IMG/VR virus record: IMGVR_UViG_3300042691_037929 | Span: 1-64,000 of that record | DNA from: a virus | Length of the DNA stretch: 64,000 bases | Reading direction: 5' to 3' (one strand) | Shown: piece after piece, positions 1 through 6,350 of the stretch | Numbering within the stretch: position 1 is the first letter of the stretch | How the letters are laid out: the number at the start of each line of letters is the position of its first letter | The notes under the pieces: model-generated | The model's database searches: none | What the model saw: the letters and a program-made list of their open reading frames with translations, nothing else | What the model was told of the DNA's origin: nothing | Translations under genes and position numbers: made by a program

Positions 1-9
1 AAAAAATAA

Positions 10-732
10 TTAAAAAATTGTTTTTTTATTGCTTCCGTCACTATAATATATAATAACTAAACCTTTATAATCACTAGTAACTTCTTGACCTAATATGTTT
101 GTTATTAATGTAATTTCTTTTTTGACATCTGTATTATCTATTGATATTGGACCATATTCAGTTTTATATCCATCATAATCAACTTGAACTATTTTATAAT
201 AATTAATAGTTTTACTAAAATCAACATGTCTAACATTGTATTCTGAAATTTCTGATGAATTTCCCTGACCTGGTAGATAAACCATATCAATAAAAGTTTC
301 ACCATCATTACTATAAAATAATACAAAATGTGATGAATTATTTTCTGAAGCAGTTGACCAAGCTATAATATTTTCACCATCAATATCGTTTACAGTAAAA
401 TGAATTAATTCAACTGGTAAAACAACTGAACAAACTACAGAAGTATTACATTGACCTCCTGCATACCAACAAGCTCCATTTGGCATAGTATTAATTAAAC
501 AACTTCCTTGTCCAGGATATATTTGACATGGTTGAACAGTATTTCCACAAGTTGGATTACAAGCATTATTTCCACATTGACCATATGATTGAGCACAACT
601 ATTTATTGAACCACCACAATTTGAAAATAATATACATCTCAAAACTCCAGAACAATCTCTATAAACACATGCACATTGAGAAAATAAATTATAATTTATA
701 AACAATAATAATAACAATAAAAACTTATTCAT
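10..732 (-). CDS. Secreted Cys-rich protein with T9SS-type C-terminal sorting domain
   Basis: A 240-residue protein if started at the ATG 730-732, which lies just after the deformylase stop; an upstream ATG at 750 would overlap that gene. The N-terminus MNKFLLLLLLFINYNLFSQ is a textbook Bacteroidota signal peptide ending in FSQ. About 85 residues with 14 cysteines follow. Then comes a segment starting LPVELIHF and running through WSTASENNSSHF and SNDG, typical of linkers in Bacteroidota secreted proteins. The last 35 residues (NILGQEV, KGLVIIYYSDGS, KKTIF) resemble the type A C-terminal domain that targets proteins to the T9SS for surface attachment or release. Known for the family: cargo crosses the inner membrane by Sec, then the outer membrane by T9SS. 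Inferred: it decorates the infected cell surface or is released. The ligand and role are unknown. It is the last gene of the leftward operon. Confidence 0.8.
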   Translation of the reverse strand: MNKFLLLLLLFINYNLFSQCACVYRDCSGVLRCILFSNCGGSINSCAQSYGQCGNNACNPTCGNTVQPCQIYPGQGSCLINTMPNGACWYAGGQCNTSVVCSVVLPVELIHFTVNDIDGENIIAWSTASENNSSHFVLFYSNDGETFIDMVYLPGQGNSSEISEYNVRHVDFSKTINYYKIVQVDYDGYKTEYGPISIDNTDVKKEITLITNILGQEVTSDYKGLVIIYYSDGSNKKTIF

Positions 733-736
733 TTTT

Positions 737-1315
737 TTAAATATTATCATTTTTTACAAATGTCATTTCGATAATTTTACTTTCAATAAAATTATTTGCA
801 ACAATTACATTTTCACCTTTTTCTTTTCTGTTTAGATATTGATTATATAAATATTTATCTTTCTCTTCAAGTCTATCAATAAATAAAATGCCATTCAAGT
901 GGTCATATTCATGCTGAAAAACAACAGATTGAAATCCTGAAAGTTCCTCTTCTACTTCTTCAAAATTTTCGTTAAAATATTTTACTTTTAAAAAAGAGCT
1001 TCTTTGAGTCATAAAAGAAACATTTGGTATACTAAGACAACCGTCTGGTATTGAAACCTTTAATTCTGAATACTCAATAATTTCTGGATTTACAAAAACT
1101 AAAATATTATCTCTGATATCATTTTTATAATCTCTTGTAACAAATATTTGTAATGATTCATTTATTTGTGGAGCTGCAAGTCCAGCACCATTTGGTATTG
1201 ATAATAATGTATCTTTTAGATTTTGTATAATTTCTTTTGTTTTTTCGTTATTCTCTGCTGGTTTAGATTTTTCTCTTAAAACATCTGTTCCAATTTTTAC
1301 TATTTCTTTAATCAT
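737..1315 (-). CDS. def: Peptide deformylase
   Basis: A 192-residue peptide deformylase, a metalloenzyme that removes the formyl group from the N-terminal methionine of new proteins. All three family motifs are present: GAGLAAPQ (residues 43-50), DGCLSIP (91-97, with Asp in place of the commoner Glu) and HEYDH (135-139). Metal ligands would be C93, H135 and H139, with E136 as catalyst and Q50 in the active site. Length is close to bacterial enzymes, so it looks full and active. Its start overlaps the end of the upstream unknown gene by 8 nt, and it is followed within 4 nt by the secreted protein gene, so it is the fourth gene of a leftward operon. Deformylases are known in other large phages, notably marine ones, where they are thought to support rapid synthesis of phage or host proteins. 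Confidence 0.95.
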   Translation of the reverse strand: MIKEIVKIGTDVLREKSKPAENNEKTKEIIQNLKDTLLSIPNGAGLAAPQINESLQIFVTRDYKNDIRDNILVFVNPEIIEYSELKVSIPDGCLSIPNVSFMTQRSSFLKVKYFNENFEEVEEELSGFQSVVFQHEYDHLNGILFIDRLEEKDKYLYNQYLNRKEKGENVIVANNFIESKIIEMTFVKNDNI

Positions 1316-1586
1316 TTTTATATAATTTTCTAAATTCCTCTGTTACTTTTTTATAATTTATTTCAGTTCTTAAATTTCTAAGTTCAATTTTATTTTTACA
1401 TTTATTTAACTTATGAACAATTATTGTTCTATATCTTTCTGTAAATGTTTTATTTTTATTTAATTCATTAAAAATATTAATTTTTAAATTGTAAAAAGAC
1501 ATTTTTTCAAATGCATCAATAAAAGATTCTTCTCTTTTGATTTTTTTTATTTTTTCAATTATTACAATTCTTTCCAGTATATCCAT
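1308..1586 (-). CDS. Hypothetical small basic protein
   Basis: A 92-residue Lys-rich, probably all-helical protein with no recognised motif. The start ATG shares one base with the stop of the upstream gene (TAATG arrangement) and its end overlaps the deformylase start by 8 nt, so it is translationally coupled in the leftward operon. No cysteines typical of metal sites and no membrane segment are seen. The tight packing supports a real gene. Function unknown. Confidence 0.65.
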   Translation of the reverse strand: MDILERIVIIEKIKKIKREESFIDAFEKMSFYNLKINIFNELNKNKTFTERYRTIIVHKLNKCKNKIELRNLRTEINYKKVTEEFRKLYKND

Positions 1587-1909
1587 TATTCTTTTTTAAT
1601 CATTTTTATTAATTGTTCAAAGCCTTCTATTTTATTATGAATAACAAACTCTAAACAAGTATAAATATTATTATCATGATTTCTTGGCCCCCACACAATA
1701 CCTTTAACTTCATTTATATTAAGAGTATCAACATATCCCATAGGACATCTTTGTTCTAGAGGAGTCCATACTTTTGAATAACCAATAGGAAGCATTCTAT
1801 CATAAAATTTAATATCTTCAAATTCTTCTTCCTTTCTAGAGTCTTCATGGCCATAATGACTTAACCATTCTGATTCTATTTTGGCTAGTTTAAAAATTTT
1901 TTCTATCAT
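1586..1909 (-). CDS. Hypothetical protein
   Basis: A 107-residue acidic soluble protein. It overlaps the upstream DnaB-like gene by 20 nt and the downstream gene by 1 nt, as expected inside an operon. It has an alternating helix/strand appearance, with two Cys (in RCPMGY and YTCLEF) and a WGPRNHDN segment, but I recognise no family. Probably early expressed, from the shared promoter at 2447-2477. Confidence 0.65.
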   Translation of the reverse strand: MIEKIFKLAKIESEWLSHYGHEDSRKEEEFEDIKFYDRMLPIGYSKVWTPLEQRCPMGYVDTLNINEVKGIVWGPRNHDNNIYTCLEFVIHNKIEGFEQLIKMIKKE

Positions 1910-2441
1910 ATATTTCTATTTGTTTGTTTTTTTTAAAATGTATATGTAAGTTAGGTATATAAATAAAATTTTTCTCAAACTTAATTTGATGGTTCATAAT
2001 TTGTTTATAAACAAAAATATTAATATTATATTTTGAGGATAAAAGTTTTAAATCTGTTAATATTATTTTTTGTTCTTGAAAAATGCTTATATTTTTTGGA
2101 AGTTGTTTATTATCTTTTTTTTCTAATAAAATTTTTCTATTATGATTATAATCTTTAGAGCTTTCTAAATGTTCATAACTTTCTATGAACACATAATTTG
2201 GTTTATGATTAATTATAAGTTGTTCTATTTGTTCTATTGTTTTATAAGGATATAATGTTACCTTATCTATTTCTTTGTGATTATAAGAATTGTTGAAATT
2301 AGATGTAAACAATAAAACCTTTTCTTTTTTGTTTGCTAAATAAATATATGTTTCTTCAAAATTTAAAGAATAATAATCTGATGATACAGTAAAAAGTCCT
2401 GATTTAAAATTATTTATATTTATTTCTGTTAAAAAATTCAT
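1890..2441 (-). CDS. Degenerate DnaB/RecA-fold protein lacking a P-loop
   Basis: A 183-residue protein, first gene of the leftward operon. The order of segments follows the RecA-like core of DnaB-type helicases: strand GLFTVSS, a helix, strand KEKVLLFTSN, then NYVFIESYEHLES in the place of the Walker B strand, then ILTDLKLLSSKYNINIFVYKQ in the place of the helix and strand that carry the sensor Gln (LxxLAxxxxxxxxxxSQ), and a final KQIEIYDRKNF. Where GxxxxGKT should stand there is SSDYYSLNFEE, so ATP binding of the usual kind is not expected. This is structural analogy made by eye; it may instead be a diverged KaiC-like protein. The ATG lies only 5 nt past a host-type -7 box. Confidence 0.4.
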   Translation of the reverse strand: MNFLTEININNFKSGLFTVSSDYYSLNFEETYIYLANKKEKVLLFTSNFNNSYNHKEIDKVTLYPYKTIEQIEQLIINHKPNYVFIESYEHLESSKDYNHNRKILLEKKDNKQLPKNISIFQEQKIILTDLKLLSSKYNINIFVYKQIMNHQIKFEKNFIYIPNLHIHFKKNKQIEIYDRKNF

Positions 2442-2446
2442 TTATA

Positions 2447-2477
2447 CAAATTTAAGCAAATACATTGTTTTTTCAAA
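2447..2477 (-). promoter_or_regulatory. Host-type promoter for the leftward operon
   Basis: On the minus strand TTTG (2477-2474), a 19-nt spacer and TAAATTTG (2454-2447) match the Bacteroidota vegetative promoter TTTG-N19/20-TAnnTTTG exactly. The ATG of the first gene begins 5 nt after the -7 box, so the mRNA would be leaderless or nearly so. Confidence 0.65.
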
Positions 2478-2478
2478 C

Positions 2479-2486
2479 TATTTATA
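2479..2486 (+). promoter_or_regulatory. Candidate late promoter motif TATTTATA
   Basis: TATTTATA followed by AA, 15 nt before the start of the first rightward virion gene. One of a set of motifs in gaps before virion genes (see findings). It lies back to back with the leftward host-type promoter. Confidence 0.5.
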
Positions 2487-2501
2487 AATAAAACTTAAAT
2501 A

Positions 2502-2783
2502 ATGATGAATATAAGTGCTAATTACAAAGTTATTCCTTTATCTGGTACTATGGGTCCAGCTGAATTGGGAGATGGTGTTACGGCAAGTACAGTACACAGA
2601 GTTTATTGCATATCTGCAGGTAATGTTACAATAAATGCAGCTGGTGGAGGAACCTTCACTTTCACAGCAAGTGCCGCAAATCAATATGTTGATGTTGTTG
2701 TTGGTTCTTTAACAGTAAATGCTGGTACTTTCATAGGGTTTAAATCTAAATTTATTCCTAGCCAATTTGGACCATTTAATTAA
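2502..2783 (+). CDS. Small beta-rich putative virion protein
   Basis: A 93-residue protein, rich in Gly, Ala, Thr and Val, with alternating patterns (VTINAAGGGTFTFTA, YVDVVVGSLTV) that suggest a small beta sandwich. No signal peptide and no cysteine pair. It is the first gene of the rightward neck/tail block, 14 nt upstream of the gp13-like gene and behind a candidate late promoter. By position and composition it could be a head decoration or minor virion protein; I do not recognise a family. Translation may begin at the first or second of two adjacent ATGs. Confidence 0.6.
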   Translation: MMNISANYKVIPLSGTMGPAELGDGVTASTVHRVYCISAGNVTINAAGGGTFTFTASAANQYVDVVVGSLTVNAGTFIGFKSKFIPSQFGPFN

Positions 2784-2797
2784 TTAAATTTCATAAA

Positions 2798-4024
2798 ATG
2801 AGTTACGGACAATATTGTGAAATAATATCTGAAGATTGTTTGAGCGGAATGACTCAAGAGCAAATTTCTAGAATTTATAGAAGAATTCGAAGAAAGCTTG
2901 GTGAGCCAGTAATGGGTGTTGAGTTAGAAGATGAACAGTTAGAAGAATGTCTTTGTGAAGCCATTGAAGAATATTCTTCTTATATACATCAATGGGCTTT
3001 AGAAAACAGGCTTTCTCAAATGTTAGGTCTTCCAAATGATATTGATTTTACTTTAAAATTCGTTTCTCAAAATTTTGGATTTGAAAGAACTTTTTCGACA
3101 GCTTATGCTGAACAAGTTAATGGATTAGGTGGTGTTAATAGTACAAGAGAACTTAAATTAGATTCTATACCATTGACTGCTGGTACGCAAGATTATGTTA
3201 TTCCAGCAAATAGAGAAATAAATGAAGTACTTTGGTTTACTCCTAACTTTATTAATTTATTTGGATTAGACCCATTTGCAAATTCAAATATTGCTTTTTC
3301 TGAATTTGGCGCTTCTTTTGCTGGTCACACACTTTATCATGTAATGCCAGTCTATGATACTATCCTTACTGCACAAGCTGCAGAATTAAGAAATAAAGTT
3401 AGAGGTTCTGAATATTCTTATAGAATAAGAGGTGGAGCTAATGGGACAAAAGTAATCTCTCTTTATCCAATACCAAGAAATAATACAAATACTGGTCTTG
3501 GTGCTTCTAATATGGGTATTGGTGGTGGTGCAGGAACTCCAGGCACAATGTTTTATTATTATTATGATAAGATTGGTATAGGTGGAAATGATTTGTACAG
3601 CGGTTTTACACAAAATCCTGGTTATACAGGTAGCACAAATCCTGTTGATGGACTCCCAAATCAAGGAAACGGTCTAGTTTCAGGTCCTTCAGATGCTATT
3701 TTATATAATTTAAGATATAATGAATTAAATGACCCAGCTAAAACTTGGGTTAAAAAATATGCTCAAGCATTAGCTAAAGAATTATTAGGGTTAGGTGTTA
3801 GAGGGAAATTTTCAGGTGAATTACCAATTCCAGATGCTACACTTACAATGAATCATGGTGATTTAATATCTAACGGTAGAGAAGACATGTCAAAATTAAA
3901 AGAAGAGTTAAGAGATTTATTAGATAGATTAAATTACAAAGCTCTTCTAGAAAATAATGCACTTATGCAAGAGTATGTTAACAAAACTCTTAGTTATGGT
4001 CCACTTCCTATTTATTTAGGATAA
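2798..4024 (+). CDS. Neck protein, T4 gp13-like (head completion)
   Basis: A 408-residue protein. Residues about 25-70 (RRKLGEPVMGVELEDEQLEE, then CLCEAIEEYSSYIHQW) match the opening of T4 gp13 and its relatives, where LGxPxxxVELTxxQ is followed by a helix with Glu/Tyr. The C-terminal part has the family pattern of a helix in which Ala-Leu-Ala-Lys-Glu precedes Leu-Gly, then LPIPDATLTMNHGDLISNG and a helix ending in DLLDRL. gp13 with gp14 closes the DNA-filled head and makes the site where the tail joins. This copy is about 100 residues longer than T4 gp13, with a Gly-rich insertion near residues 230-300. It is followed 12 nt later by the gp14-like gene, as in T4. Confidence 0.75.
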   Translation: MSYGQYCEIISEDCLSGMTQEQISRIYRRIRRKLGEPVMGVELEDEQLEECLCEAIEEYSSYIHQWALENRLSQMLGLPNDIDFTLKFVSQNFGFERTFSTAYAEQVNGLGGVNSTRELKLDSIPLTAGTQDYVIPANREINEVLWFTPNFINLFGLDPFANSNIAFSEFGASFAGHTLYHVMPVYDTILTAQAAELRNKVRGSEYSYRIRGGANGTKVISLYPIPRNNTNTGLGASNMGIGGGAGTPGTMFYYYYDKIGIGGNDLYSGFTQNPGYTGSTNPVDGLPNQGNGLVSGPSDAILYNLRYNELNDPAKTWVKKYAQALAKELLGLGVRGKFSGELPIPDATLTMNHGDLISNGREDMSKLKEELRDLLDRLNYKALLENNALMQEYVNKTLSYGPLPIYLG

Positions 4025-4036
4025 TAACAATTTTAT

Positions 4037-4603
4037 ATGTCTGACAGAAATATAGGAAATAGCAATAGAGATAGAATGCTCAACAGGAATATGAAAAAGC
4101 CTGCTGAAGCAAAAGAATTGGACAATTCACAAAAGGGTATAAAGTTATTCTTTGGCGAGAAAGAAAGAAGATTTTTTCAAAACGCAGGTAGAGAAATAAC
4201 TGAAGACATATTACAAGAATCTTTCATATTATATAGGATTGACTATAAAAGAACTAGAACTCACGATTTATATGGCGAGTCTAAAAAGAAAGCTTATTTA
4301 GACCCAGTAGAAGTTTTCGGAAGAATTAACGTAGAAGTTCAAGAGCCTCAATATATGACGCCTGGAGGCTTGATTAAAAAGGGCTACGGTAAAATAACCG
4401 CCAGTATGTATGTAACTCACTTGGATGAATTAGGTGTAGAAATTAGAATGGGTGACTTTATGTATCATAAAGGTAATTATTATGAAGTTACTGATGATGG
4501 AAGTTCAAATATAGATAACCAACATTCTTGGGGTGGGGATAAATTGTACTCAATAACAGTTAAAGGCGTCGAAGTTAACTCTGATGTATTTAATGCAAGA
4601 TAA
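4037..4603 (+). CDS. Neck protein, T4 gp14-like (head closure)
   Basis: A 188-residue protein. After a basic, flexible N-terminus the segment LQESFILYRIDYKRTRTHDLYGES fits T4 gp14, where LxESIQxxGxxxYYxxR and a Gly-Glu segment occupy the same place. A later beta-rich part has GVEIRMGDFMYHKGNYYEVTD, matching the gp14 segment EGDLIYFPxxxxLFEI. Known role: with gp13 it forms the neck and prevents DNA leakage before tail docking. It sits directly after the gp13-like gene. The next virion gene (gp15-like) is separated from it by a reversed winged-helix gene. No clear terminator follows. Confidence 0.7.
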   Translation: MSDRNIGNSNRDRMLNRNMKKPAEAKELDNSQKGIKLFFGEKERRFFQNAGREITEDILQESFILYRIDYKRTRTHDLYGESKKKAYLDPVEVFGRINVEVQEPQYMTPGGLIKKGYGKITASMYVTHLDELGVEIRMGDFMYHKGNYYEVTDDGSSNIDNQHSWGGDKLYSITVKGVEVNSDVFNAR

Positions 4604-4689
4604 GCATTAACAAGAATAAACAATATACTTAACGTTATTATATTAATCCGCCGTATGTTGGTAAAATAATCTGAACAGTTAAAAAAATT

Positions 4690-5469
4690 TTATATAACGT
4701 CAATTTTAAAACCAACACTCTTTAAAATTGCAGACTCTTTTTTGCTATAAAAATATTTGCCTTTTTTTAATTGACCATATTCATATAGTTTTTCATATTC
4801 ATTTTGCGTACAATTTTCTAAAACTTTCATATATTTCTTCTCTATTCTAAAAATACCCATCCCAGCCATCTTCTTTAATTGATTATAGCCAGTCATTTTT
4901 GTTTTATTAAACATTTCACCAATACTTTGACAACACAAATAAGATTCAAAGTTTATCCTTTCACTCGCAATTGACCTTTCTAGCCTTGTTTTTAAAACAT
5001 CATTGTTAGCTAGTTTTTTGACTTGGTCTCTTTTCCGCATAAGCGAGTTGGACTTTCCTTTGATAGTATATTTTTGTTTATTGATGTTGTTTATTAAAAC
5101 TTTAGAATATAATCTAGTTTTAATAACTTGTACACTTTCTGAATTATGAAAATATATAGAACCACATTTTTTGTTATGATTTATTCCATATATCTCTGAA
5201 ATTTTTTCTATTGAAGAAAAAGTTATGTTTTTACCACCATCTTTATTTTTAATTATTTTAACAATTCCCATATCATTCATTTTATCTAAATGAAATTTGA
5301 TTGAACTGGGAGATGTTCCTATAAGTTTTGCAGCTTTTCTTACTGAAAAATTATAAATGGTAGAATTTGTATATAGATATTTTAATTTAATAAAGTAAGA
5401 AAATGTTAGAATCTCTTCTTTTTCAATAATTTTTTTAATTAAACTATGAGTGATTCTTACTTTTTTCAA
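4690..5469 (-). CDS. Winged helix-turn-helix DNA-binding protein, reversed within the tail block
   Basis: Lys-rich protein of 259 residues if started at the TTG 5467-5469. The frame stays open to a TTG at 5508, but that codon lies inside the putative promoter. The segment FSVRKAAKLIGTSPSSIKFH then LDKMNDMGIVKI is a helix-turn-helix with recognition helix and wing, as in winged-helix regulators. A second segment (SIGEMFNKTKMTGYNQLKKM then AGMGIFRI) has the same pattern, so there may be two winged helices, as in plasmid replication initiators. A basic stretch joins them. Role unknown: regulator, or initiator-like protein of a former mobile element. It is the only leftward gene between the gp14- and gp15-like genes, consistent with a later insertion. 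Confidence 0.6.
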   Translation of the reverse strand: MKKVRITHSLIKKIIEKEEILTFSYFIKLKYLYTNSTIYNFSVRKAAKLIGTSPSSIKFHLDKMNDMGIVKIIKNKDGGKNITFSSIEKISEIYGINHNKKCGSIYFHNSESVQVIKTRLYSKVLINNINKQKYTIKGKSNSLMRKRDQVKKLANNDVLKTRLERSIASERINFESYLCCQSIGEMFNKTKMTGYNQLKKMAGMGIFRIEKKYMKVLENCTQNEYEKLYEYGQLKKGKYFYSKKESAILKSVGFKIDVI

Positions 5470-5484
5470 ATTGAAAATTTTTTG

Positions 5485-5516
5485 CGAATATATGATTAAT
5501 AAAATCAAAAATCAAA
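5485..5516 (-). promoter_or_regulatory. Possible host-type promoter for the winged-helix gene
   Basis: On the minus strand TTTG (5516-5513), exactly 20 nt, then TATATTCG (5492-5485), one mismatch from TAnnTTTG. It supports the TTG start at 5469, 15 nt downstream. Confidence 0.4.
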
Positions 5517-5537
5517 TACTTATAAAAAAATATTTAA

Positions 5538-5545
5538 TATTTATA
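5538..5545 (+). promoter_or_regulatory. Candidate late promoter motif TATTTATA
   Basis: TATTTATA followed by ATAAA, 24 nt before the gp15-like start. Confidence 0.5.
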
Positions 5546-5569
5546 ATAAAGGATAAATTTTAAATTTAA

Positions 5570-6286
5570 ATGTCTATTCAAAAAAATATCAATAAAAATC
5601 TAGACGACAGTTTTAAAAATACAAATTATTTACCTCAAAAATTACTTCTTGAAGATATTGATAGAGGTATGAGGGATTTTGTTGTTGATATAAATATTAC
5701 AGTTGAAGACGCTGAAGGAAACGACTCAAGAGTACCAGTAATATTTTTAACACAAGAAAGATGGGCCGAATTTAAAATGAACTGGAAATTCTTAAAAGAT
5801 GAAAGTGGAGAAGAAATAACAATGCCATTTATGACTTTAAGAAGAAAGGGCGTAAAAAAAGGAACAGCGCCAGTAAAAAGAACTATTCCAAAGAAATTAA
5901 AATTTACTTATGTAAAAGTTCCAACAACAGATGGTGTTTTGGGCGGTTATGAACTTTTTAAAATTCCTCAACCTACTTGGGTTGATGTTGAATATGAATT
6001 AAGATTTGTAACTCATTATATGCAGGATGTTAATATTTCTTATGAAAAAATGTTGGAAGAAGCATTTTCTGACGGTCAAGGTTATATGAAAATTAATGGA
6101 TATAACATACCAGCTATTTTGGGAGACCCGAGTGAAGATAATACTGTTGATAATATAGATTCAGATAGATATTTTCAATTAGTTTATCCTTTAACTGTGT
6201 ATTCTAGAATAGTAGACCCTAAGAAATTTGAGCGTGTTCAAACGATTACAAAAATTTCTATAGAAATTAGAGAGGATGAATGTTAG
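5570..6286 (+). CDS. Tail terminator / proximal sheath stabiliser, T4 gp15-like
   Basis: A 238-residue protein. The layout matches T4 gp15: an early strand RVPVIFLTQERWAEFKMNWK (gp15 has RVPITYASKEHFMMKLNKW), then MPFMTLRRKGV (gp15: LPRINLHLVDF), then TWVDVEYELRFVTHYMQD (gp15: IKMIYELSIFTRYEDD), a helix EKMLEEAF, and YPLTVYSRIVDP near the end. Known role: a hexamer caps the finished tail tube and sheath and joins the tail to the neck. It is placed just before the sheath gene, in T4 order apart from the missing gp16/gp17, which lie further right. It is 64 nt upstream of the sheath gene and has its own candidate late promoter. Confidence 0.75.
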   Translation: MSIQKNINKNLDDSFKNTNYLPQKLLLEDIDRGMRDFVVDINITVEDAEGNDSRVPVIFLTQERWAEFKMNWKFLKDESGEEITMPFMTLRRKGVKKGTAPVKRTIPKKLKFTYVKVPTTDGVLGGYELFKIPQPTWVDVEYELRFVTHYMQDVNISYEKMLEEAFSDGQGYMKINGYNIPAILGDPSEDNTVDNIDSDRYFQLVYPLTVYSRIVDPKKFERVQTITKISIEIREDEC

Positions 6287-6304
6287 TTTTGATTTTTTTT
6301 ATCC

Positions 6305-6312
6305 TATTTATT
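6305..6312 (+). promoter_or_regulatory. Candidate late promoter motif TATTTATT
   Basis: TATTTATT 38 nt before the sheath start, in the 64-nt gap after the gp15-like gene. Confidence 0.45.
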
Positions 6313-6350
6313 GAAAAACTATAAACAAATTAATAAAAAACAATAATCAG

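Noticed and set aside
1019-1045. Asp for Glu in deformylase motif II (DGCLS)
   Set aside because: A conservative change; the Cys ligand and other motifs are intact, so inactivity is not implied.
3386-3664. Antisense open frame inside the gp13-like gene, and many like it (7911, 8835, 16412, 45258, 47466, 62065)
   Set aside because: Low-complexity or odd composition, inside well-supported genes, with no start context; shadow frames.
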